Shown one piece after another: positions 8,722 through 16,414 of a stretch of 55,595 nucleotides of DNA (the stretch's first letter is position 1; each line of letters starts with the position of its first letter). The stretch spans positions 1 through 55,595 of the forward strand of contig URIT01000006.1 of NCBI GenBank assembly GCA_900547945.1, read 5' to 3'. Below the pieces are notes generated by a model. The model did no database searches, was not told the origin of the DNA, and saw only the letters and a list, made by a program, of their open reading frames with translations. This DNA is from an uncultured bacterium (GTDB lineage Bacteria > Verrucomicrobiota > Kiritimatiellia > RFP12 > UBA1067). Both the position numbers and the translations under genes were made by a program.

Positions 8722-9150
8722 TCATTTCTGCGATCCCCGGATTCGCCCCTGTGCGTCGCGATAGGTCGTTCTACCGTTACGGTCCGTTGTGGACGAACCC
8801 TGGATGCGGCCCTGTGCGTCACGGTAGGTCGTCCTGCCGTAGGAGTCAGTCGTCCGCGTCCCCTGGACGCGCCCCATCGCATCGCGGTAGGTCGTCCTGC
8901 CGTAGGAGTCGGTCGTCTGCGTCCCCTGGACGCGCCCCATCGCATCGCGGTAGGTCGTCCTGCCGTAGGAGTCGGTCGTCTGCGTCCCCTGGACGCGCCC
9001 CATCGCATCGCGGTAGGTCGTCCTACCGTAGGAGTCGGTCGTTCGCGTCCCCTGGACGCGCCCCATCGCATCGCGGTAGGTCGTCTTCGTGTCCGCAAAG
9101 CCCGCAATCCCCATCACAGCAAACAGCGCCACTACAAGAGTCTTCTTCAT
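8722..9150 (-). CDS. Secreted 21-residue tandem-repeat protein
   Basis: A 142-residue protein with a clear signal peptide (MKKTLVVALFAVMGIAGFA). The rest is five 21-residue repeats plus a partial sixth, consensus TTYRDAMGRVQGTxTTDSYGR. The alternating aromatic, Gly-Arg and Thr pattern is like YD/RHS-type beta-hairpin repeats, so a small all-beta secreted or periplasmic fold is likely. The start is the ATG with AAGGAG in front; an upstream in-frame start lacks a site. The two C-terminal repeats (AQGRI, STTDRNGR) differ more than the first four. Function is unknown. Confidence 0.75.
   Translation of the reverse strand: MKKTLVVALFAVMGIAGFADTKTTYRDAMGRVQGTRTTDSYGRTTYRDAMGRVQGTQTTDSYGRTTYRDAMGRVQGTQTTDSYGRTTYRDAMGRVQGTRTTDSYGRTTYRDAQGRIQGSSTTDRNGRTTYRDAQGRIRGSQK
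8725..9090 (-). repeat. 63-bp coding tandem repeat
   Basis: Direct repeats with an exact 63-bp period are seen at the DNA level: the word CCCTGGACGCG starts at 8861, 8924, 8987 and 9050. The four copies nearest the signal peptide are almost identical in nucleotides, including third positions, so they were duplicated or homogenised recently. The two distal copies have drifted. Copy number could vary between strains. Confidence 0.85.
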
Positions 9151-9459
9151 GTTCGTTCTCCTTTCCGAATTAAACACCAGTCGACGTTTAGATTACTTGG
9201 GTAGGGGAAGCCCTCCATGGCAATCTGACAAGACGGCCACAAAGAACACGGTCTATTTTAAGGTTTTTCTCCGGAATGTTCCACTCTGAAAATCATGGAG
9301 AAATAGTCGAAGCGGCCCAATGCGGTGTTTTGCCCCATTATGACGTATATGGCGTGAAGCGCAATCACGACATCGGAAATCTGCGAGGTTGAGTTTCCAT
9401 CACCAGACACACGGAAACGCCGTTTGGACGTCCCGCGCCAAGGGCGGTGTGGACGTGTG
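9151..9459. other. Intergenic region, no supported gene
   Basis: No gene is seen in about 310 nt between the repeat-protein start and the beta-barrel stop. It must hold the promoter of the repeat protein on the minus strand; no strong -10 stands out. A degenerate GTAG-tag sequence lies at about 9198-9217. Confidence 0.4.
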
Positions 9460-10248
9460 CTAGAACGCCACCGTCACGCCGACGCCGGCGTACCAGCCGT
9501 CCAGGTCGAGCGATGCGAAGCGGAAGTCTACGTCGCTACCGCAACGGTAGTCCACGTTCGCGTAGGCCCCGATGTGGTCGGTGAACATGTAGGTCGCCTG
9601 CAGGCCCATGATCGCCTGGGCCGCGAATTCGGTCTGCGAATCCGAGCCGCGCGTGGAACCGCTGTCCCCGTCCCGGTCAACCGTGGGCTCCATTCCGGGG
9701 ATGTCGAACGCAAACGTCGAGTTCCAGCGCCAGTCCCGGCGGCTGGAGGCATGGGCGTTCACCCAGTCGAACGCCACGCCAAGTCGCGTGCCGAGCGACA
9801 GACGCTCCGTCACCTTCCACTCCGGCACGAGCAGCATGCGGAACTCACCGTAGGCGAGGTCGACGCGCGTGTTCGCACGCTCGGAAAAGGAGAAGTCGTA
9901 GGTCGTGTACCCGTCGGCGGAAACCTGATGGTCCGTCTGCGTGCGCGCCGACCGCCCGCTCGTCGCGTCCTGGCGCGGACAGAACGTCCCGCCGATGCCC
10001 GCCCACACGTCGAAGCGCGCGTTCCCCCACACACGGTACTGCACGTCGAGATCCGCCCCGTACGCCGTCATGCGGTCCGATCCCAGCCCCGGAAGGGAAG
10101 CACGCATGCTGCCCCGCCCGAACCCGCCGACGGTTAGCCGCCAGTTCGTCCCGCCCGCCGTCTGTTCCGTCAGCTCAGGCTGCGCGTCCGCCGCCCACGC
10201 CGCCGCCGCGCCCATGCACGCCACTGCACATACAATGACCGTCTTCAT
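9460..10248 (-). CDS. Outer-membrane beta-barrel protein
   Basis: A 262-residue protein with a signal peptide (about 1-20, ending AAWAA), alternating hydrophobic/polar strands throughout and a terminal phenylalanine (GVTVAF) as required for BAM insertion. Size fits an 8-10-stranded barrel. It is the last gene of the scaffoldin operon: its ATG overlaps the TGA of the cohesin gene (ATGA at 10245-10248), and GAAGGAG precedes it. Coupled synthesis with two cohesin proteins suggests a surface anchor or partner for them; this is inferred from context. No OmpA-like peptidoglycan domain is present. Confidence 0.8.
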   Translation of the reverse strand: MKTVIVCAVACMGAAAAWAADAQPELTEQTAGGTNWRLTVGGFGRGSMRASLPGLGSDRMTAYGADLDVQYRVWGNARFDVWAGIGGTFCPRQDATSGRSARTQTDHQVSADGYTTYDFSFSERANTRVDLAYGEFRMLLVPEWKVTERLSLGTRLGVAFDWVNAHASSRRDWRWNSTFAFDIPGMEPTVDRDGDSGSTRGSDSQTEFAAQAIMGLQATYMFTDHIGAYANVDYRCGSDVDFRFASLDLDGWYAGVGVTVAF

Positions 10249-11537
10249 TCTTCCGCTCCTTCTTGCTTGGCTTCCGTTTCGAGTTTGACCTTGATAAAGG
10301 TATTTGCGCCCAAGGAGACCGTCAGCACGGCCTCGCCCTTCGTCTTCTCCGCAAGATAGGGCGTGAGGTCGAACGCCGTGCCACCGAGGAGGCGCATCGA
10401 CTGAGCGAGATCGTCCGTGCCGTACACATGGACGCACCCCGTCACAAGCGGGAAACGGATCCGGTTCCCCGCGCCCGGTTCGACGCGGATGCGCACGCGA
10501 CCCGTGCATGGGTCGAACTCCGTGATCCGCAACGTCGGCGCCACATAGACCGCCGTCACTTCCGTGCCCGAGACCGTCATGGCGGGAACGATGCCGAGGT
10601 CGACCACGAGGGGAATCTCCGTTCCCTTCACCCGCACGCGCGTCACACCGGGATGGGCCGCAAGGTCGTCCGCGAGGGTTTCGCGGATTCGGGCAACTGT
10701 CGCCCTGGAAAGCGCGCCGTCCTCGGCGACAACTTCGACCTCCCCCTCCACGCGCACGTCCGCCCAATAGGTCGTCCAGCCCGCCGTCGTCTCGGCGTGC
10801 ACAACCGCGTCCGGGGCATCGTCCAACATCAGGGAGAGCCCCGCCGTGGCCGTCTCCAGAAGCGCGTAACGTCCCGTCTGCCAGCCGCCGAGGGGCGCCC
10901 GCACGGGAATCGCCCCCGTCGCCGTCACCGCGCCCGCCACGGAAATGGCCGCGCCGTCCGCATCGGCCATGAGGCCGTCCCCGTCGCCGAGCGTCAGCGT
11001 CCTGAGCCGCGTCCCCGGCCACACCGTGAACCGCTCCTCCAGGCGCGCCACCGCCGCATCCGCCGCGAGGATGCGCACCATGCCGTTTACCGTCGTGAGG
11101 GGATTCGCCACGCCGAGGTCGGCCACGCCATCCTTCGCCCCCACCTGCACGTCCTGCAGCGTCACGTCTGAGAAAAGCCCCTGCGTGCCCTCCCGCACCG
11201 CGAAGCGGACGCGCATCAGCTCGCCGCCGCCCGTCGCCTTGGCCAACCCGGCGAAGATCGCGTAGACCTGTCCCGCGCCAGAATCGACGAACGTCATCTG
11301 GTCCGCCTCGACGAGGCCGCCCGCGTCCACACCGAGGCACACCACCACCGCCGGGTCGTAGCCGACCGTCACTGCAGCCGCCCCCACGTCGGCGATGTCG
11401 TCGACCGTCACGGGTACCGAGACCGTCGCGCCGGGATTCGCCACCACCGTCCCCGTCGTCACCATGCGGCCCCTAGCCGCGCCGACCAGCAGACAGGCCA
11501 GGGCAACAGCCCATCCCGTCCTGAGTGTCCTCTTCAT
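10245..11537 (-). CDS. Secreted single-cohesin-domain protein
   Basis: A 430-residue protein with a signal peptide (about 1-22). Residues about 27-155 look like a cohesin module: NPGATVSVPVTVDDI, then VTVGYDPAVV, an F-V-D-S-G turn and MRVRFAVREG, the typical order of cohesin strands. The remaining 270 residues are beta-rich and unrecognised, and the end is charged (EAKQEGAEE). Its ATG follows the scaffoldin TAA with no gap, and its TGA overlaps the start of the beta-barrel gene. Cohesins bind dockerins through calcium-dependent contacts, and the scaffoldin next door ends in a dockerin, so the two may bind each other. That pairing is inference. Confidence 0.8.
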   Translation of the reverse strand: MKRTLRTGWAVALACLLVGAARGRMVTTGTVVANPGATVSVPVTVDDIADVGAAAVTVGYDPAVVVCLGVDAGGLVEADQMTFVDSGAGQVYAIFAGLAKATGGGELMRVRFAVREGTQGLFSDVTLQDVQVGAKDGVADLGVANPLTTVNGMVRILAADAAVARLEERFTVWPGTRLRTLTLGDGDGLMADADGAAISVAGAVTATGAIPVRAPLGGWQTGRYALLETATAGLSLMLDDAPDAVVHAETTAGWTTYWADVRVEGEVEVVAEDGALSRATVARIRETLADDLAAHPGVTRVRVKGTEIPLVVDLGIVPAMTVSGTEVTAVYVAPTLRITEFDPCTGRVRIRVEPGAGNRIRFPLVTGCVHVYGTDDLAQSMRLLGGTAFDLTPYLAEKTKGEAVLTVSLGANTFIKVKLETEAKQEGAEE

Positions 11538-14500
11538 TTACTCCATCTCCTTGGCCTGTTCAATCCACTGCTTGAGAAGCGACACGTCGTTCACGTCCAC
11601 CTTGCCGTCTCCGTTGACGTCCGCCGCCGCAAGCGCCTTCCCCGTCAGCTTCCAGGCCGCATAGCGGTTGGCGAGGCTTGGATTCACCTTCGCAAGGGAC
11701 TGGTACTTAAGGAAGTTCTGGAGCTTTGCCATGTCCGCATCCGTCAGCTTGCCGTCCCCGTCGATGTCGCCGGGCGAGTATTTCCCGATCTCCCGCACGA
11801 TCAGCACCGGGATGGACAGGGGGAACGCCGTCTTGACTCGCGCCGCGAGGCCATTCGCGCCCGTGCCGCCGCCCGCCGTGACGGTCACCCACACGTTCGT
11901 CCGCAGGTCGCGGATCGTGTGCGCCGTAAACGCAAGATAGTTTGTGCTGTAGAGTCCCTGCGTGGCGAACGTGAACGTGCCCGCCCTGGCCGATACGCCT
12001 TCCGTTTTCGTGGCGTCGACCGCCCCGTCAAATGTCAGGAACGCCTTGTCCCACGCAAGCGACACCGTGAGGTCCGCCAGCTCGCCGTCCGACGTCCGCC
12101 CGATCGGCAACTGGAACGCCTCGCCACTCAATACTCTCACCGACCACGCGCCGAGCGTCATGTTCGGCGCAACCGGCGGGTTCGAGTCCGTAATGAACAC
12201 GCGGCCATCCGTACACGTCACGACCGCCGCAAGGCCGTCCTCGCACCAGGCCGACGCCGAGCCAAGCGTAATCGCCGTTTCCGTGACGGCGTGCTGGTCC
12301 TTCGCATAGAACTTCAACACAAAGTCGCCGCCCGCCGTCGAGATCAACACGGGAGGGACGCAACGTGTTGCGTCCGTATCCCCAACGGACGGTATGGAGA
12401 CCTTCCCTCCCTGCACACCCCACCATTCCAGTACGTCCGCATCCCACCCCACCGACAGCACAAGGTTCGTCAGCGGCTTCGTCGTCGTGACCCGAACCGG
12501 TACCGACACGTCCTGCAAGGTGTCCGTCCGCGTATCGACCACACCCACCGCCACCTGTGCCGGGACGAGCGGATGCGCGTCGCGGATGAGGACGGTGGCG
12601 ACCACGGGCACCTTGGGCGAAACGGCAAAACCATGTGTATCCGTCACCTCCGCCTCCGTGAGGCGGACCTGCGTCTGCGAGATGCCGTTCTGGTTCTTTG
12701 CCAGAAACATCAAGGCGAAATCGCCCGTGGACGAAACCGACACGGACGCCCCGGACACAGCAAGCTGTGTCCCTCCCGAAATGTCACGCAACTCTAGGAC
12801 ATCCTCATCCCATGTGACCGTGAACATCCCGCGCGTGAGCGCCATGTCGCTCGTCACCCTGAACGGCACCGTCACCGTCTCCAGCGTCTCGACCTTCTGG
12901 TCCTCGGTCGAGACCGAAACGTACGCCGGAACCCACGGATGCGCGTTACGAATCAGCACCGTGCCCGCCGCGTCATCGGCCTGTACGGTGAAGTCGTGGC
13001 AATCGACGGCCACGATGTTCGTGAGGCCCACATGCGCCGTGAAGTTCGTCGCCGACGACGCCGGATCCTTCGCGTAGAATCTCAACGCGAAATCACCGCC
13101 CACCGTCGTGATCGACACGGGAGGGACGCAACGTGTTGCGTCCGAATCCCCCGACATGGGAGGGACGCCCCTAAACTCCAGCAAAGCCGTGTCCCACGTC
13201 ACCTCCGCCGTGAAGTTCGTCAACACCTCCGTACTTGTGACCGTGACCGGCAGTTTGAATTCCGCCTCGCTCGCGACGGACGCATCCGCCACGTGGACGG
13301 CGACCAGAGACGGCACCAGCGGATGCGAGTCGGAAATCTCGATCGTCGCCGACTGCGGAAGATCAAGCGCGACGTTCCGCCCGTCAAGCGCCTTCACCGT
13401 CGCCGCCTTCAGCGTCACCGTCGTCTCGTCGACGTCGTGGACAGGCCGCACCGTGAAGTCCAGGAGAAGGAACCGCCCCGCGCCCGTTTCGATCTCCCCG
13501 CCCAACGAGGCGAACCGCCACGTGCCGGCGGACGGCACGGAGGCCGTCCCACCCGAGGCAAGCCCCGCCGTGAGCCCTGTCGTCCGCATCCCGACCGGCT
13601 CCAGCACCGCCGGATCGTACGTGAACGTCATCGTTAGCCCCTGGGCGGAAATACCCATCGTGTTGTTCATCGAGACGACGACCGTCACGTTCGAGCCTGT
13701 GAACGCGCTCGCGCCCGTGAGCCACACACTCGGGCGGAACTGCACGTACACGGCGTCCGTCGGCAGCGACTCACTGATCGTTGGCGTGGAATTGCCGCTC
13801 GTGTAGAAGCGGCTCAGGCTCGTCACTCGGTAGTAGTAGTCCTGGATCGTCTCCGGCACGTCGCGGTAGCGCGGCAGCGGCCACAGCGGCTCGATGCGGT
13901 CGTAGGCGTTGGTGTCCACGCCCCGATAGATGCCGTAGCCGCGCACGCGCGAGTTCCCGTTCGGATCCCATGTCAACACGACCGAATTGACGCCCGCCAT
14001 GGCCTGCACGTTCGTCGGCTTGCCGACACGGGGATCGACGAGCAGCATGAGCTTACCGTCCGCCGTGCCGCACACGCAGTCGAGGTCGCCGTCGCCGTCC
14101 CAGTCGACGAGCGCGATCGTGAGCCCCGGCGCAAAGCCCGCATGCGACCCGGCCCAGACCTTGTGCTGCAAATGGTAGGGGCCGACGTCCCCGGCGGCCC
14201 GCTTGTAGAACCAGATGCGCCCCTCCTCGTCGCTCACGAGCAGATCGACGATCCCGTCCTGGTCCACGTCGCCGAACGCACAGCTCACCGCGCCCGTCGG
14301 CGGCACGTCGAGCGTCAGGCCGTCCAGCGCCGCGAGCGAGCCCTGCGCGAGGTCGAGCCCGTTCGTTGAAACGCCCTCTGCGCGCGTGAACATCGGGTTC
14401 CCCGCCGTTCCGCCGTTCAGGTAGACCGCATACCCGCCGTCGTAGAGGATGACGAGGTCGAAAAGGCCGTCGCCGTTCACATCCGTGACGACCGGGCGCG

Positions 14501-15983
14501 CGTTCGGGCCGAACGTCCGGCTCGTCGCGCCGTTCCCCGCGAACGGCGAAGTGAAGAGTTCGTCGAACGTGTCATCGACCACCGCGCCCGTCGCCGGGTC
14601 GAACGGCTGGAGATTCGCCTCCAGCGTGTCCGAGTCGGCATACGCGATGGGGCCCTCGACCGCGCTGTCCGACATGAGCGGATTCGTCCCGTTCGCGATT
14701 TCCTCAGCGAAGGTGAACCCGTCACCGTCCGTATCGCTGTCCATCGCCACGTCCGTGCGGCCGTACCAGTAATAGGACAGCCGCGTGGCCTCGTCCTCGA
14801 TCACCTTGGCGACAAGCTCCTGCGCGTTCGTCGACATCTGCAGGGACAGCACCTCGACGGCACGTCCCCATGCATCGCGCTGTTCGACGCCGTTCAACAC
14901 CCAGCAGGCGAAGGTCGAGGTGTTCGGCGCATACTGCGTGGCATTCACAAACGTCCCGAACGGCGCATAGTCGTGGATTGTCTCAAACAGGGCGCCTTCC
15001 GGGTCCGACCGGATCGTGTAGGGCTGGAGGTTGTACGGATTATACTGGAGCAGGGCGCTGTCGGCGTAGACGATGGGGCCCTCGACCGTGCTGTCCGGCA
15101 TGAGCGGATTCGTCCCGTTCGCCAGTTCCTCGGCAAAGGTGAACCCATCGCCGTCCGTATCGCTGTCCATCGCGATGTCCGTGCGCCCGTACCAATAGAG
15201 CTTCATGCGCGTATTGTCGTCGCTCGCGGTGTGGGCGACCAGTTCCACGGCGCCCGTGGGCATCATCAGCTCCACACGGTCCACGGCGCGTCCCCACGCA
15301 TCCCGCACGGGCACGCCGTTGAGTGTCCAGTAGGCGAAGGCGCTCGACGTGGGCGAATAGGTGCCGGTCCCCACGTACGTTCCAGGCCGCAGCCACTCCT
15401 CGCTCGCCGTGAAAAGCGTGGCCGGTTCCGAGCGCACGACCGCCGAGGCGTAGCCGCTCGGATTGTAAAGGAGCAACGCTCCGTCGCCATACGCAATCGC
15501 CCCGGCGACCTCGTTCTCCGGCATGAGCGGGTTCGTCCCGTTCGCAATCTCCTCGGCGAAAGTGAACCCGTCGCCGTCCGTGTCGCTCGCGGCGTCCTGG
15601 TCCAGATGGCCGTACCAGTAGAGTTCGTAGCCGTCGGGTACGCCGTCGCCGTCCGTGTCCCGCATGGCGGGCAGATAGTGCGCCGTCAGCGTGGTGTCTT
15701 CGTAGAGCTTGAAGCGCGGCGCGTCGTAGGCCCGTCCCCAGGCGTCGCGGGCGGCGAAGTCCTGCTGCGTCGAAATCGTCCAGTGTGTGAAGATGGCACC
15801 GTCCACCAACGGCGCCGGGGCCGTCGCCCACGGCATGCCCGTGATCTTCGTCTCGTCACGCATGACGGTCGTCACGCCGTTGACCTCCCTCTGCTCGACG
15901 ACATGCACGAGGTCGGCCCATGTCGACGCGGTGTACAGGGACACAGCACACAGCGCAAACAAGATTCTGCTTCTTCGCTTCAT
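11538..15983 (-). CDS. Scaffoldin-like multi-cohesin protein with C-terminal dockerin
   Basis: A 1481-residue secreted protein. In order: signal peptide (1-23); three calcium-binding TSP3-like blocks (DTDGDGVPDGYE near 109; SDTDGDGFTFAEE near 133, 274 and 415), each inside a repeated beta unit ending in TNPLM; three VCBS/FG-GAP repeats (about 498-650: DVNGDGLFDL, DVDQDGIVDL, DWDGDGDLDC); an FN3 domain (about 652-745); five cohesin-like modules (about 750-885, 890-1013, 1018-1134, 1140-1266, 1271-1398); and a type I dockerin (about 1402-1476) with two F-hand loops, DIDGDGKLTDAD and DVNGDGKVDVND. AAAGG precedes the ATG. Domains 2-4 each contain an in-frame REP-like palindrome in an equivalent loop. 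It probably organises proteins at the surface. No catalytic domain is seen. Confidence 0.85.
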   Translation of the reverse strand: MKRRSRILFALCAVSLYTASTWADLVHVVEQREVNGVTTVMRDETKITGMPWATAPAPLVDGAIFTHWTISTQQDFAARDAWGRAYDAPRFKLYEDTTLTAHYLPAMRDTDGDGVPDGYELYWYGHLDQDAASDTDGDGFTFAEEIANGTNPLMPENEVAGAIAYGDGALLLYNPSGYASAVVRSEPATLFTASEEWLRPGTYVGTGTYSPTSSAFAYWTLNGVPVRDAWGRAVDRVELMMPTGAVELVAHTASDDNTRMKLYWYGRTDIAMDSDTDGDGFTFAEELANGTNPLMPDSTVEGPIVYADSALLQYNPYNLQPYTIRSDPEGALFETIHDYAPFGTFVNATQYAPNTSTFACWVLNGVEQRDAWGRAVEVLSLQMSTNAQELVAKVIEDEATRLSYYWYGRTDVAMDSDTDGDGFTFAEEIANGTNPLMSDSAVEGPIAYADSDTLEANLQPFDPATGAVVDDTFDELFTSPFAGNGATSRTFGPNARPVVTDVNGDGLFDLVILYDGGYAVYLNGGTAGNPMFTRAEGVSTNGLDLAQGSLAALDGLTLDVPPTGAVSCAFGDVDQDGIVDLLVSDEEGRIWFYKRAAGDVGPYHLQHKVWAGSHAGFAPGLTIALVDWDGDGDLDCVCGTADGKLMLLVDPRVGKPTNVQAMAGVNSVVLTWDPNGNSRVRGYGIYRGVDTNAYDRIEPLWPLPRYRDVPETIQDYYYRVTSLSRFYTSGNSTPTISESLPTDAVYVQFRPSVWLTGASAFTGSNVTVVVSMNNTMGISAQGLTMTFTYDPAVLEPVGMRTTGLTAGLASGGTASVPSAGTWRFASLGGEIETGAGRFLLLDFTVRPVHDVDETTVTLKAATVKALDGRNVALDLPQSATIEISDSHPLVPSLVAVHVADASVASEAEFKLPVTVTSTEVLTNFTAEVTWDTALLEFRGVPPMSGDSDATRCVPPVSITTVGGDFALRFYAKDPASSATNFTAHVGLTNIVAVDCHDFTVQADDAAGTVLIRNAHPWVPAYVSVSTEDQKVETLETVTVPFRVTSDMALTRGMFTVTWDEDVLELRDISGGTQLAVSGASVSVSSTGDFALMFLAKNQNGISQTQVRLTEAEVTDTHGFAVSPKVPVVATVLIRDAHPLVPAQVAVGVVDTRTDTLQDVSVPVRVTTTKPLTNLVLSVGWDADVLEWWGVQGGKVSIPSVGDTDATRCVPPVLISTAGGDFVLKFYAKDQHAVTETAITLGSASAWCEDGLAAVVTCTDGRVFITDSNPPVAPNMTLGAWSVRVLSGEAFQLPIGRTSDGELADLTVSLAWDKAFLTFDGAVDATKTEGVSARAGTFTFATQGLYSTNYLAFTAHTIRDLRTNVWVTVTAGGGTGANGLAARVKTAFPLSIPVLIVREIGKYSPGDIDGDGKLTDADMAKLQNFLKYQSLAKVNPSLANRYAAWKLTGKALAAADVNGDGKVDVNDVSLLKQWIEQAKEME
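12351..12376 (+). repeat. REP-like palindrome A3, inside cohesin module 4
   Basis: GGGAGGGACGCAACGTGTTG begins the element; the stem is GGACGCAAC/GTTGCGTCC, 9 bp around a GT loop. Read in the gene's frame it encodes DATRCVPPV, just before the strand GGDFVLKFYAKD. It is identical to A5 at 13119. Confidence 0.7.
12752..12778 (-). repeat. REP-like palindrome A4, inside cohesin module 3
   Basis: On the minus strand, GGGAGGGA is followed by CACAGC/GCTGTG. It keeps the tag of A3 and A5 but has a different, still complementary stem, and lies in the opposite orientation. In frame it encodes GGTQLAVSG, before GDFALMFLAKN. Confidence 0.6.
13119..13144 (+). repeat. REP-like palindrome A5, inside cohesin module 2
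   Basis: Identical to A3 over 26 nt, and again encodes DATRCVPPV before GGDFALRFYAKD. A tag-only half copy (GGGAGGGACG) follows at 13158-13167. Confidence 0.7.
14173..14202 (+). repeat. REP-like palindrome, GTAG-tag type (E1), inside scaffoldin gene
   Basis: TGGTAGGGGCCGACGTCCCC opens the element, and CGGCGGCCC closes the stem. It lies in frame in the VCBS region (GDVGPYH). It matches the two copies at 43491 and 43580 in tag and ACGT-containing loop, while the stem bases differ in a complementary way. Confidence 0.5.
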
Positions 15984-16040
15984 ATCAGGCAGCCTTTCTC
16001 AGAGTGACCGAGCAGCCTCTTGCCGCCACCGAGCGATTCC

Positions 16041-16048
16041 TGTACAAT
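16041..16048 (+). promoter_or_regulatory. -10 element for relB-like gene
   Basis: TGTACAAT lies about 37 nt upstream of the ATG at 16085, leaving a short leader that includes AAGAAGG as ribosome binding site. Confidence 0.4.
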
Positions 16049-16084
16049 ACACGTAAATCACACAGTAAAGAAGGTGCTTTCACT

Positions 16085-16414
16085 ATGGCAAACATGACAA
16101 TTTCCGTAAACGACAACATCAAGCGCGACTTCACGCGGTTCTGCGATGACGTGGGACTCACAGCCTCGGCCGTCCTCAATGTCTGCATGGTGACGATCTC
16201 GCGCGAACGCCGCATCCCCTTCACCATCCAGGCACCGCTCCATACCGCCGACGACATCGCCGCGCTCGAATCGGACATCGCAATCTCGCGCCGCGAGTTT
16301 GAGGAGGGCAAAGGCATTCCGCTCGATGAAGTCTCTCGCAATATGCTTGCCGCAATCAACGAACATGCCGCGCCCCCGGCTTCAACCCGCTCTGGGCCAG
16401 CTTCGCACTCATGA
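16085..16414 (+). CDS. RelB/DinJ-type antitoxin
   Basis: A 109-residue protein whose first 55 residues match the RelB/DinJ ribbon-helix-helix family: MANMTISVNDNIKRDF, then GLTASAVLNVC. Such antitoxins bind their own operator and neutralise a RelE/YafQ-type mRNase. No RelE-like gene follows. Instead the stop overlaps the ATG of a RAYT-like gene (ATGA at 16411). The last 15 residues (APPASTRSGPASHS) are low-complexity and unlike a normal RelB end, so the gene has probably lost its own 3' end at a junction near 16370. AAGAAGG precedes the start. It is likely an orphan antitoxin. Confidence 0.7.
   Translation: MANMTISVNDNIKRDFTRFCDDVGLTASAVLNVCMVTISRERRIPFTIQAPLHTADDIAALESDIAISRREFEEGKGIPLDEVSRNMLAAINEHAAPPASTRSGPASHS

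Noticed and set aside
8725..9090. CRISPR array
   Set aside because: Repeats are contiguous 63-bp coding units without unique spacers.
9460..11340. 626-codon leftward frame including the beta-barrel protein
   Set aside because: The upstream part overlaps the cohesin gene in another frame. The signal peptide at 10248 marks the true start.
12166..12180. tRNA T-loop-like GGTTCGAGTCC-type word
   Set aside because: Lies inside the scaffoldin coding sequence and no cloverleaf can be drawn around it.
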